Positions 1-6,985 of a stretch of DNA of 64,000 bases are shown piece by piece. Both the position numbers and the translations under genes were made by a program. The notes beneath the pieces were generated by a model. It saw only the letters and a list, made by a program, of their open reading frames with translations. It made no database searches and was not told where the DNA came from. This DNA comes from Flavobacterium johnsoniae (lineage in GTDB: Bacteria; Bacteroidota; Bacteroidia; Flavobacteriales; Flavobacteriaceae), in the NCBI RefSeq assembly GCF_001879205.1, contig NZ_MLFK01000013.1:248001-312000 (forward strand), written 5' to 3'. Each line of letters starts with the position of its first letter. The first letter of the stretch is position 1.

Positions 1-691
1 GTTCGCAACGGCGTTCGTGGTATTTTTTTAAAAGGGTCTTCGGGACATTTTTAGGAAGCATAAACGGCGCATCGGTTTCAATCATCATTCGGTCGAGCGG
101 TACGTATTGAATCACTTCTTTTAAATGACTGAAACGTTTGGCATCAGAAATCGCTCCCGTAAAACCCAGATAAAATCCGTTATCGAGATAGGTTTTGGCT
201 TCCTGCAGCGTTCCGGTAAAACAATGCACAACGGCTTTTGGCAATTGCGGTAAATAGTCTTTGGTGATATTCATAAAGCTGTCAAAAGCGGCTCTTTCGT
301 GCAAAAACAAAGGTTTCTGGACTTCGATTGCCAATTCTAATTGGGCTTTATAACATTCTTCCTGTTTCTTTCTGGGCGAAAAATCACGATCAAAATCGAG
401 TCCGCATTCTCCAACCGAAACGACTTGTTTCTGTTTTAATAAATTCCGCAGTCGTGAAATGCTTTTTTCATCAAAACTCTTCGCATCATGCGGATGAATT
501 CCGGCAGTCGAATATAATATTCCCGGATATTGTTTTGCGATTTCTAATGAAGCTTCGCTGTTGCGCACGCTTGTGCCTGTGAGTATCATCTGCGATACGT
601 CGGCGTCGATCGCGTCTTGTACGACATCGTCTATGTCGTTTTGGAATTGTTTATTTGTTAAATTAATTCCGATATCTATGTAATGTTTCAT
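1..691 (-). CDS. TatD family metal-dependent nuclease (partial, C-terminus off the window)
   Basis: The reading frame starts at an ATG at 691 (MKHYIDIGINLTNKQF) and runs off the left edge after about 230 codons. TatD enzymes are TIM-barrel amidohydrolase-fold hydrolases of about 255-265 residues acting on DNA or RNA 3' ends. Visible family marks are the N-terminal DIGxNL, the TAGIHPHDAK segment with metal-binding His residues, VGECGLDFDRD, LFLHERAAFD, VVHCFTG, and the ETDAPFMLPKN segment with the metal-binding Asp. A terminal RRCE-type segment lies at the very edge, so only about 25 residues are missing. It lies downstream of rtcB on the same strand but 354 nt away, with repeats between, so I see no evidence for an operon. 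Confidence 0.9.
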   Translation of the reverse strand, partial: MKHYIDIGINLTNKQFQNDIDDVVQDAIDADVSQMILTGTSVRNSEASLEIAKQYPGILYSTAGIHPHDAKSFDEKSISRLRNLLKQKQVVSVGECGLDFDRDFSPRKKQEECYKAQLELAIEVQKPLFLHERAAFDSFMNITKDYLPQLPKAVVHCFTGTLQEAKTYLDNGFYLGFTGAISDAKRFSHLKEVIQYVPLDRMMIETDAPFMLPKNVPKTLLKKYHERRCE

Positions 692-1045
692 TTTTTTTTA
701 AAGTTGCTAAGGTTCTGAGAGGCTAAGGTGCTAAGGCTTTTTACTCTCTTGAAACCTTTATTATTATTTATTTTTTTGCCACTAAGGCACTAGGACGCTA
801 AGTTTTTTAACACAACGTTTATCATTTCGATCCCGAGGCTTCGGGATCGAAATGACATATGGTGCGGAAAAACCTTTGCGAACCTTGCGTATCCCGAGGC
901 TTCGGGATTGCGTCCTTTGAGGTTAAAATCAGTACAAAGTGTTAGACCCACTGCAGTGCGCCTCTACGCTGAAAACTGCGACCGCGACTGAACACTAAAA
1001 ATGAGTCGCAACACTGAAAACTGAGACCGCGACTGAAAACTAAAA
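692..1045. repeat. Repeat-rich spacer with two TCCCGA-GGCT-TCGGGA hairpins
   Basis: No credible gene lies in these 354 nt. A perfect 15-bp inverted repeat with a 4-nt loop (GGCT) is at 822-855, and a shorter copy with the same core is at 891-908. Around them are degenerate 'ctaagg' and 'gactgaaaactgagaccgcg' type tandem phrases. The same core reappears in a long inverted repeat at 43885-43955, so this is a dispersed repeat family rather than a unique regulatory site. Confidence 0.7.
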
Positions 1046-2467
1046 TCAATCCTCACGGCTACCATCATCCGCCATTCTCACCAACTTCGGCGTAAACTTC
1101 GCCACAACATCAACTAAATCCTGTTGTGCTTTCATCACTTGGTTGATATCTTTATAGGCCATTGGCGCTTCGTCCAGACCTGCACCGATAAGCGTAACGC
1201 CATGATCTTGCAGGATAGATTTCATCTCGGTTTTGGTAATATTTTTTATGGCTTGTGTTCGGCTCATTTGTCGTCCTGCTCCGTGTGAAGCCGAATTTAT
1301 GGCGTTCTCCTCGCCTTTTCCTCTCACCAAAAATCCCGGCGCAGTCATACTTCCCGGAATGATTCCCATAACGCCTTTTCCGGCTGGAGTTGCTCCTTTT
1401 CTATGCACAATAACTTCTTCGCCATTCCAGATTTCTTTCCACGCAAAATTATGGTGGTTTTCGACTTTGGCTAAAATCGTTGCTCCTAAGGCGTGTTCCA
1501 TTTTGTTATGAATAATCTCGTGACAAGCCGAAGCGTAATCACCCGCCAAATTCATCGCCATCCAGTATTCCTGCCCCAATTGTGAGTTCATATCCAGATA
1601 GGCTAAGTTTTTAGCCACATCCGGAAGTTTACAAACGTCTTTGGCGATTTTTGTATAATGTCCAGCGATTGTGGCACCCATTCCGCGTGAACCTGAATGC
1701 GTTAACAAAGCGACATATTTCCCTTTTGGGATATTCAAAACCGCATCGTCTTTCGTAAATTCCATGATTCCGAATTCGACAAAATGATTTCCACCACCCG
1801 AAGATCCTAATTGCGACCAGGCTTTATCTTTTAAATTCTTCACAAACGGAGTCATATTAAAAGCATCGTTTTCTAAAACCGCGTGATCTGCTTTATGTTG
1901 TCCGTGAAAGCCGTGTCCGGCTCCAAAAATCGAATTCGCAATTAATTCTTTTTTGAATTTGGCTTCGTTTTCAAAGTAAAAATCTTCTGCAATATCATAA
2001 ACTGACAACGCCATTCTACAACCAATATCAACCCCAACTCCATAAGGAATAATGGCATTTTTGGTCGCTAAAACTCCGCCAATCGGCAATCCGTAGCCTT
2101 GGTGCGCGTCCGGCATTAAAGCTCCTGCCACCGTAACCGGTAATTTCATGGCAACTTCCATTTGTTTTCTGGCTCCGTCTTCGATTCCCTCTAATCCGTA
2201 AGCCGAATACGCATTCGGATTTTGGTTTAAAGCAATAAAATCTTCCGGTTTTTCATTTGCTTTTTCGATCAAAGCGATTGCCAGTTTGCTGAAGATTTTA
2301 TCGTCTATATAATTCTCCGGAGTTTCTAAGACGTTTTTGAAATTAGCGATCATTTCGTCTCTTGTAAATCCGTTTCTTTTGCTGTTTATTTTTAAGGCAA
2401 TCCCGATTATTTTTCCTTCCGGGAATCCTAATTCTAATATATCTGTACCGTTTATTTGTGTTTTCAT
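1046..2467 (-). CDS. rtcB: RtcB RNA ligase (3'-phosphate/2',3'-cyclic phosphate to 5'-OH)
   Basis: RtcB joins RNA ends carrying a 3'-phosphate or cyclic phosphate to 5'-OH ends, using GTP and manganese, and so repairs tRNAs or rRNAs cut by ribotoxins. Counting from the chosen start, the protein is 473 residues. It shows MPDAHQGYGLPIGG (H122), GVDIGC (metal ligand C150), GGGNHFVE (H228), THSGSRGMG (H257), ENHHNFAW (339-340) and the guanylylated-His motif SASHGAGR (H395). The frame stays open 28 codons further upstream, but those codons cross a putative operator and promoter. ATG at 2467 (MKTQINGTDILELG) is therefore preferred. It has its own promoter region between it and the SUKH gene. Confidence 0.95.
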   Translation of the reverse strand: MKTQINGTDILELGFPEGKIIGIALKINSKRNGFTRDEMIANFKNVLETPENYIDDKIFSKLAIALIEKANEKPEDFIALNQNPNAYSAYGLEGIEDGARKQMEVAMKLPVTVAGALMPDAHQGYGLPIGGVLATKNAIIPYGVGVDIGCRMALSVYDIAEDFYFENEAKFKKELIANSIFGAGHGFHGQHKADHAVLENDAFNMTPFVKNLKDKAWSQLGSSGGGNHFVEFGIMEFTKDDAVLNIPKGKYVALLTHSGSRGMGATIAGHYTKIAKDVCKLPDVAKNLAYLDMNSQLGQEYWMAMNLAGDYASACHEIIHNKMEHALGATILAKVENHHNFAWKEIWNGEEVIVHRKGATPAGKGVMGIIPGSMTAPGFLVRGKGEENAINSASHGAGRQMSRTQAIKNITKTEMKSILQDHGVTLIGAGLDEAPMAYKDINQVMKAQQDLVDVVAKFTPKLVRMADDGSRED

Positions 2468-2488
2468 TACTTGTTTTATTTTGATAGT

Positions 2489-2525
2489 ACAAAGGTTGTT
2501 TAGTACTGCGCAATTATTTTGCGTA
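2489..2525 (-). promoter_or_regulatory. rtcB promoter with 19-bp palindromic operator-like site
   Basis: On the rtcB strand, the palindrome TACGCA-N7-TGCGCA (2507-2525) is followed after 9 nt by AACCTTTGT (2489-2497), a near match to the Bacteroidota -7 element TAnnTTTGy. The start codon at 2467 is about 20 nt further on. The palindrome therefore covers the usual -33 region. The same arrangement occurs twice upstream of the tRNA-like array (5850-5887 and 5938-5975), which argues for a common regulator. Confidence 0.65.
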
Positions 2526-2531
2526 TACAAA

Positions 2532-3065
2532 TTAAACTTGTAAAAAATCATTTTTTAAATATTCCTTTATGTTATTTCCATATACAATGATATCACTACC
2601 CCATACTGAAATAACTGGGGAGAGATATTTATTTTCAAAAACGACAAGCACTCTATGGCTATAAATTGGTATGTAACCCACAATTTTAGAAACATCAAAT
2701 CCAGCTTCAATTAAAGCTTCTTCAGCATAAAATTTAAATTTATTGATATCTTCTACCAACCATTTTGATTTCTCAATATCTCTTGGATACTGGTAAAAAA
2801 AATTATCAAATTTTATCTCTTCTTCTCCATCCGGATCAATTGAAATTTCTAAAGTATCCAAGCTTCCAAGAATTAAAAGCATTTCTTTATATTCCCAAGG
2901 AAAATCAAATCCAAACAATATTTGTAATTCATCGATTTCTTTCCTGCTAATTCCTTTTAAAAATTTAGTATTAGGCTGTACTTGATATCCGCAAATATCA
3001 TTGTAAAGTTGTATTTTTTGAAACCTCTTTTCTATTTTATATTTAAGATCTTTGATTGTAATCAT
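2532..3065 (-). CDS. SUKH (SMI1/KNR4) domain protein
   Basis: 177 residues, no signal peptide or membrane segment. The SUKH signature is readable: KGISRKEIDELQILFGFDFPWEYKEMLLILGSLD near residues 38-70 (helix with LP/FPxxYKEML), and VGYIPIYSHRVLVVF plus a terminal SVWGSDIIVYGNNIKEYL, typical of the last strand and helix. SUKH proteins are common as immunity proteins or as small adaptors in conflict and RNA-metabolism loci. It lies between the RING/TerD-like gene (spacing 49 nt) and rtcB (64 nt), all on the same strand. Its role here is unknown. The rtcB operator starts only 6 nt past its stop codon. Confidence 0.8.
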   Translation of the reverse strand: MITIKDLKYKIEKRFQKIQLYNDICGYQVQPNTKFLKGISRKEIDELQILFGFDFPWEYKEMLLILGSLDTLEISIDPDGEEEIKFDNFFYQYPRDIEKSKWLVEDINKFKFYAEEALIEAGFDVSKIVGYIPIYSHRVLVVFENKYLSPVISVWGSDIIVYGNNIKEYLKNDFLQV

Positions 3066-3114
3066 TTTTTAAATAAAAACCACGAACTCAATTAAGAATC
3101 CGCGGTTTCTGTTT

Positions 3115-5355
3115 TTAATCTACCAATAACTGTGTAACAACCGCTGGATTCATTGCCCATTGCGCTGTATAAACCTCATCGGCATTTTGATCTTCGGTGA
3201 TTATTAAACCTTGAGCTTCTGCTTTGAGTTGTAACAAACTACCTATGTTCAATTTGCTGCTTAGTTTTGCCAATAACGCCTGAACTCCTTTAAAATCCAA
3301 ACCTTGAACGACTTGCCCTCCAAATGTCATCTCTAACCAAACGATTTCTCTTTTGTCTACATCCAACACTCCAAAAACCAAACCTTTGGCAACATTCTGA
3401 GTCACACGAACCTGATGATCTACACACGACGGATCGTATGCAACTCCCGTTTTCTCCGAAATTTTCATCGGATGTTTGCTGTTCATCCAGCCAACAATTA
3501 AATTTGGCGTTATACTTCCGTTGCTGTATGCGTTGCAGGTAAAAGTTACAAATTTAGCTTTGGCTTTCGCCAATTCATCGATGTTGATGTTGATATATTC
3601 GGCCGTTCCAATTTTATTCGGAATGCTTCTAATATCACCGCTATGCTGGCAACCTGTTGTGGTTAATCGGCTGAAAGAACAAATATCTGAACTGTTTTCG
3701 TATGCGATATGACAGCTCAAATCCATATCTAAATGCTGTGCCGGCAAATCCTTACCCCATTGCATAAACAATCGCACTTCGTTTCCTTCAACTGGGAAAC
3801 GTGTTCCCATTAATGCAACCGGCAAATCCTGAACAGTTTCACTTCGATCTCCTATAGAAACCGGAATATTAAACAATTGCGGATCGATATACATTGTCTT
3901 GTTTGTGTTCGCCATTTTTGCAAATCGTTTTTTCATGGCCAAAAGACACAATTCTTCGATTTGGTTTTTCATTGCTTCCAACTGAACATCATCATACAAT
4001 TTCAATAAACCATTTGGTTCGATTCTTTTGTTTGTTCCGCCCAAAGGTTTCACACTTCTTTGCATGTTTTTATCAAAATAATTTTGAGCATACATATTTA
4101 ATGTAAACACCAATCGAGCCGGAACTTTATCGATGATTTCTTCAAAATGTGCCACAGTTTCTTCTGCACCAAACCATAACATATTCGAAAATAACGAACG
4201 TGCAAACAATCCCGGACGTTGTTTCAATAAGGCAAATGTTTTATCGGCATCAAATTTCAATCTTGACGAATCTACTTTGCTTTGCCAAACATCATACACT
4301 TGGTTGTAAAATACATCCATTAAAAAATTCAATTTCACGAATCCTTTTCTTTTGCTGTATTCTGCCAAACGAAGCGCTCGGATAAAACGAACCCACATTC
4401 CACGTTTTGGATGCATGATTTCGCACATGGTCTCAACATCCATATCCATATTATTCAACCAGTTTGCCACCATTAAACATTCTTTTCTTGAATATTTAAG
4501 TTTCAGATCTTTTGCAGATGCAATTCTCGCCTGCGCACTTGTATCTAAAGAATTATGAAAATGCTGACCGTTTTTAGCTGTTCTTTTTATAATCGTTTTT
4601 GGTTCGATAATCTGCAGCATTCCAGTATTTTTATACCATAAATATCTTAAGATATCAGTTGGCGTTTTTAAAAATTGAGATGCTTCGGCTTCTTTACCGT
4701 TTTCAATCAAAAGATCGATCACTAACATTAAAGTTTCCTTCATTGCAACATCAACTTTTGGCAAAGGCAAATTTTGCATCGCCATTTTTAAACTATCTAC
4801 CTGAGTAGCGTCTAAAGCGGTTTTAGATTGCAATAATGAGATATAGAAATCATTTAAATCTTTTTCTGTCCACAATTCAAGCACTTTCAATTTGCTTCCT
4901 TGTCCGAAGTTTTCGATTTTTCCAAATTCAAACGGAGTTCCGCAGAACGGGCAGCCGTTGTATCTTTCTAATGGAAAAGTATTATCCGGGATAATATGTC
5001 CGCATTGTAAAGTCGTTCCATTTTTCACACCTAAAACATTCCAGAAATAAGTTAGAATATGATCTACAACAGATTCTCCTGTTGGGATATTCCATTCTTT
5101 CACCAATGGCGTCCAGTTTTTATCTGTCCCTAAAACTTCTCTCAGCACTTCTAAAACTTCTACTTTATAATTTGGGTTTACATTATTTAAAGCGTGCAAT
5201 AAAGATTCAGAAAATGTAAATCCAAGTTTTGAAACATTGGCTAATAAAACTGATGTTGTTCCAGATAAATTTTTAATATCATTCGAAATCATTTCTGATG
5301 GAATGAAAATGGCATTTTGGCGTAAACTGATTTTTAATAATTCTTTTGTTTTCAT
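3115..5355 (-). CDS. Large RING-like/TerD-like protein next to rtcB (MXAN_6230/SCO0854-like)
   Basis: 746 residues, no signal or membrane segment. An N-terminal helical region is followed by a compact zinc-binding knuckle with C118, H120, C135 and C138 (QCGH...NGCPFCG), of RING or treble-clef type. A long all-helical middle (about 190-500) follows. The C-terminal region (about 545-700) reads like a TerD-type beta sandwich: VRLFMQWG, LDMDLSCHIAY, IPNKIGTAEYININIDEL, KFVTFTCNAY. This combination matches what I remember of the MXAN_6230/SCO0854 'RING domain' family found near RtcB loci; the name is recall, not a search. The helical middle also resembles HEAT-like RNA-binding proteins such as Ro/TROVE, but I see no MIDAS motif of a vWA domain. 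It is preceded by the tRNA-like array, so an RNA-binding role is plausible but inferred. Confidence 0.6.
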   Translation of the reverse strand: MKTKELLKISLRQNAIFIPSEMISNDIKNLSGTTSVLLANVSKLGFTFSESLLHALNNVNPNYKVEVLEVLREVLGTDKNWTPLVKEWNIPTGESVVDHILTYFWNVLGVKNGTTLQCGHIIPDNTFPLERYNGCPFCGTPFEFGKIENFGQGSKLKVLELWTEKDLNDFYISLLQSKTALDATQVDSLKMAMQNLPLPKVDVAMKETLMLVIDLLIENGKEAEASQFLKTPTDILRYLWYKNTGMLQIIEPKTIIKRTAKNGQHFHNSLDTSAQARIASAKDLKLKYSRKECLMVANWLNNMDMDVETMCEIMHPKRGMWVRFIRALRLAEYSKRKGFVKLNFLMDVFYNQVYDVWQSKVDSSRLKFDADKTFALLKQRPGLFARSLFSNMLWFGAEETVAHFEEIIDKVPARLVFTLNMYAQNYFDKNMQRSVKPLGGTNKRIEPNGLLKLYDDVQLEAMKNQIEELCLLAMKKRFAKMANTNKTMYIDPQLFNIPVSIGDRSETVQDLPVALMGTRFPVEGNEVRLFMQWGKDLPAQHLDMDLSCHIAYENSSDICSFSRLTTTGCQHSGDIRSIPNKIGTAEYININIDELAKAKAKFVTFTCNAYSNGSITPNLIVGWMNSKHPMKISEKTGVAYDPSCVDHQVRVTQNVAKGLVFGVLDVDKREIVWLEMTFGGQVVQGLDFKGVQALLAKLSSKLNIGSLLQLKAEAQGLIITEDQNADEVYTAQWAMNPAVVTQLLVD

Positions 5356-5545
5356 TTTTTTTAATTTTTAAAATTTAGATAATTGCGTTTCTGAGTTCTA
5401 CCTAAAAGAGTTTGAAGTAAGAAACACTTGACCTGAAATTGGAGTGTAATGGATGAACTGTTTTACCAGATGGGTTTCCCTAAGAAGTAAGTTAATCTTG
5501 ACCCTCATTTTTTATTAATGATGATTTTAAAACTTAATAACCAGC

Positions 5546-5578
5546 AACTTCCTTTCGGAAGTTAGGATTCGAACCTAA
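5546..5578 (-). ncRNA. Orphan tRNA T-arm plus GAAA-tetraloop hairpin
   Basis: On the minus strand, immediately after the third motif copy, TTAGG-TTCGAAT-CCTAA (5562-5578) forms a perfect 5-bp T-arm with a canonical TTCGAAT loop. It is followed by a GAAA-loop hairpin with stem AACTTCC/GGAAGTT (5546-5563), which overlaps the T-arm by two bases. No D-arm or matching 5' acceptor strand is visible, so it looks like a tRNA 3' fragment embedded in the array rather than a functional tRNA. Confidence 0.5.
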
Positions 5579-5606
5579 GAAGTAAGTTTTAATTGACCAT
5601 TAATTG

Positions 5607-5723
5607 TGGAACAGGTGGGATTCGAACCCACGACCCGGACATTAAAAGTGTACGAAGTAAGTTTTGATTGACCTTTTAAGGATAATTTCAAAACTACCTG
5701 CTCTACCGCTGAGCTACTGTCCC
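5607..5723 (-). ncRNA. tRNA-like RNA with a 45-nt insertion before the anticodon-like arm
   Basis: Reading the minus strand, GGGACAG pairs perfectly with CTGTTCC to make a 7-bp acceptor stem (one G-T wobble), with discriminator A at 5607. A canonical D-arm follows (GCTC-AGCGGTA-GAGC), and near the 3' end a canonical T-arm (GTGGG-TTCGAAT-CCCAC). Before the T-arm are a GGGTC variable loop and GTACA-CTTTTAA-TGTCC, a 4-of-5-paired arm whose loop would present UUU (Lys-like). Between the D-arm and this arm are 46 nt instead of 1. They include a bulged hairpin and one copy of the GGTCAA-N7-TTACTTC motif ending exactly at the arm. TTAAAAG in the insert is also fully complementary to the CTTTTAA loop, so an alternative fold is possible. 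An ordinary tRNA is unlikely. Confidence 0.75.
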
Positions 5724-5849
5724 CATATAATAGTAGAATAAAAAGGTAATGGTGTAAGTGTGTACGTTGGAAAGTGTTTCGAAGTAACTCAAACTTGACC
5801 TGTTTTATTCTTTTTTTTTATTTCTATGAACGTTTGTTTTTATTTCTGA

Positions 5850-5887
5850 ACAAAGATTTTAAAACTAGTACGCAGTTATTTTGCGTA
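5850..5887 (-). promoter_or_regulatory. Array promoter 1 with perfect 19-bp palindrome
   Basis: The palindrome TACGCA-N7-TGCGTA at 5869-5887 has perfect 6-bp arms. Ten nt downstream on the minus strand is AATCTTTGT (5850-5858), a near match to the -7 element TAnnTTTGy. Transcription from here would enter the five-motif/tRNA-like array and then the RING/TerD-like gene. The layout is the same as upstream of rtcB. Confidence 0.65.
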
Positions 5888-5937
5888 GTAAAATTTTGTT
5901 TTTCATTTTAAGAAATAGTATTTGTTTTATTTCTTGA

Positions 5938-5975
5938 GCAAAGATTTCAAAGCCACTACGCAATTATTTTGCGCA
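5938..5975 (-). promoter_or_regulatory. Array promoter 2 with near-perfect palindrome, tandem duplicate of promoter 1
   Basis: TGCGCA-N7-TGCGTA (minus strand, 5957-5975) is followed after 10 nt by AATCTTTGC (5938-5946). Flanking sequence also resembles promoter 1 ('atttct-gaacaaagatttnaaa'), so the two are an imperfect direct duplication with a period of 88 bp. Two tandem regulated promoters in front of a non-coding array suggest strong inducible expression. Confidence 0.6.
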
Positions 5976-5987
5976 GTAAAAAAAGAA

Positions 5988-6216
5988 TTTTAAATTTGGG
6001 TAAATATTAATTAAAAAAAGCGCGTAAATCCCAGAGGGACGACATATTTATAGCTATTTTTTCGATGTGTTTGAAGAGCCCCAGCGGGGTGACATATTTA
6101 TTGATAAAATATGAAAGCCGAAGTGTCGCTCCCATGGAGCTTTTGATCCTATCCTATAAATTGCTATAAATATTACGCTCCGCTGGAGCTTTGATCTGAT
6201 TAAATAAAAAAAATAT
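5988..6216. repeat. Dispersed spacer repeat with two direct and inverted copies
   Basis: CCCAG(A/C)GGG(A/G)(C/T)GACATATTTAT is present twice in direct orientation at 6030-6051 and 6080-6101. Partly inverted counterparts lie at about 6125-6140 and 6155-6190 (gctcccatggagc, ataaatattacgctccgctggagc). This style of GC-rich palindrome followed by 'gacatattta' is a common spacer repeat in Flavobacterium-like genomes (recall). No gene is visible here. Confidence 0.55.
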
Positions 6217-6840
6217 ATGAATTTAACCCAAATCTATTCTGAATTACTCTTGAATATTGGCTTTTCAGCAAATGATATTCAGGAAAACTGGCTGAATTTA
6301 GAAAGCGCCTATTCCAAGAAATCACGGCATTATCATAATCTCACTCATTTAAAAGAAATGATAGAAAGCTTTGAAACCTATTCCAATCGGCTTCAAAATC
6401 CGAATGAAATATTATTTTCTATTTTTTATCATGATTTTGTTTATTCGGCTTCAAAAAAAGACAACGAACTCAAAAGTGCCCAATACGCTTTGTCGATTTT
6501 ACCTGAAAATGTCAATTTAAATAAACAATTAGTTTTTGATGCAATCTGTGCCACGCAACAGCATCAACAGAATGAAATTGAAGATATCAATTGGTTAATC
6601 GATTTTGATTTGAAAATCCTTGCGAAAGATTGGAACGACTATAAAATCTATTTTGAACAGATCAGAAAAGAATATCGTATTTATCCTGATTTTCTATACA
6701 AACCCGGGCGCGCCAAAGCGTTGAAACATTTTTTAGAGAATGAATTTATTTTTCACACCGATGAATTCAGGAGTTTGTATGAAGAGAAAGCGAGAATTAA
6801 TATTGAGAAAGAGATAAGAATTTTAGAAGGTAAAAAATAA
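6217..6840 (+). CDS. Predicted HD-superfamily metal-dependent phosphohydrolase
   Basis: 207 residues, cytoplasmic. The order of metal-binding motifs fits the short HD phosphohydrolase group: RHYHNLTHL (H38, H40, H44), FYHDFVYS (H72-D73), DNE at 82-84, a His in QQHQQN (116) and DFDLKIL (D129/D131). Substrates of this group are usually phosphomonoesters or cyclic nucleotides; a role on 2',3'-cyclic phosphate or nucleotides would fit an RNA-repair locus but is only inference. It precedes the WYL regulator gene by 145 nt on the same strand and lies divergently from the rtcB/array operon. Confidence 0.75.
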   Translation: MNLTQIYSELLLNIGFSANDIQENWLNLESAYSKKSRHYHNLTHLKEMIESFETYSNRLQNPNEILFSIFYHDFVYSASKKDNELKSAQYALSILPENVNLNKQLVFDAICATQQHQQNEIEDINWLIDFDLKILAKDWNDYKIYFEQIRKEYRIYPDFLYKPGRAKALKHFLENEFIFHTDEFRSLYEEKARINIEKEIRILEGKK

Positions 6841-6985
6841 TCTCACAAAGACGCGAAGGCGCAAAGTCTTTTTTCTCGCAGATTGAGCGGATTTTTTTTA
6901 AAATCATTTTAATCCTTTTAATCTGTGGCTTAAAAAATAAAAACTTTGCAACCTTGTGACTTTGCGAGCAAAAACACAAAGAACA

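Larger units (their letters stand above)
5414..5800 (-). repeat. Five-copy bipartite motif array GGTCAA-N7-TTACTTC
   Basis: Five exact-length 20-nt copies lie on the minus strand at 5781-5800, 5654-5673, 5579-5598, 5484-5503 and 5414-5433. All have GGTCAA and TTACTTC separated by exactly 7 nt; the 7 nt vary, though four of five end in C. Start-to-start spacings are 127, 75, 95 and 70 nt. The copies are followed at 0-3 nt by a possible short hairpin: GAAA/TTTC, the anticodon-like arm of the tRNA-like element, a T-arm at 5562-5578, GGG/CCC, and a weak AAA/TTT. The array lies between two tandem promoters and the start of the RING/TerD-like gene. It has no coding potential. Confidence 0.8.

Noticed and set aside
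1..691. TatD nuclease as part of the RNA-repair island
   Set aside because: It is separated by 354 nt of repeats, and I see no shared promoter or operator; TatD is widespread as a housekeeping gene.
2468..2531. Sigma-54 promoter for rtcB, as in E. coli with RtcR
   Set aside because: No GG-N10-GC (-24/-12) pattern is present and there is no RtcR gene; a TTTG-type -7 element fits better.
2468..2551. Longer rtcB start at 2551
   Set aside because: The 28 extra codons run through the palindrome and promoter-like element and into the end of the SUKH gene, and give no RtcB-like residues.
5607..5723. An ordinary tRNA-Lys gene
   Set aside because: The spacing between D-arm and anticodon arm is 45 nt too long and the anticodon arm has a mismatch.
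5414..5800. The five repeats as a CRISPR array
   Set aside because: Only 13 of 20 positions are fixed, the spacing varies from 70 to 127 nt, the intervening sequence contains tRNA-like structures, and there are no cas genes nearby.
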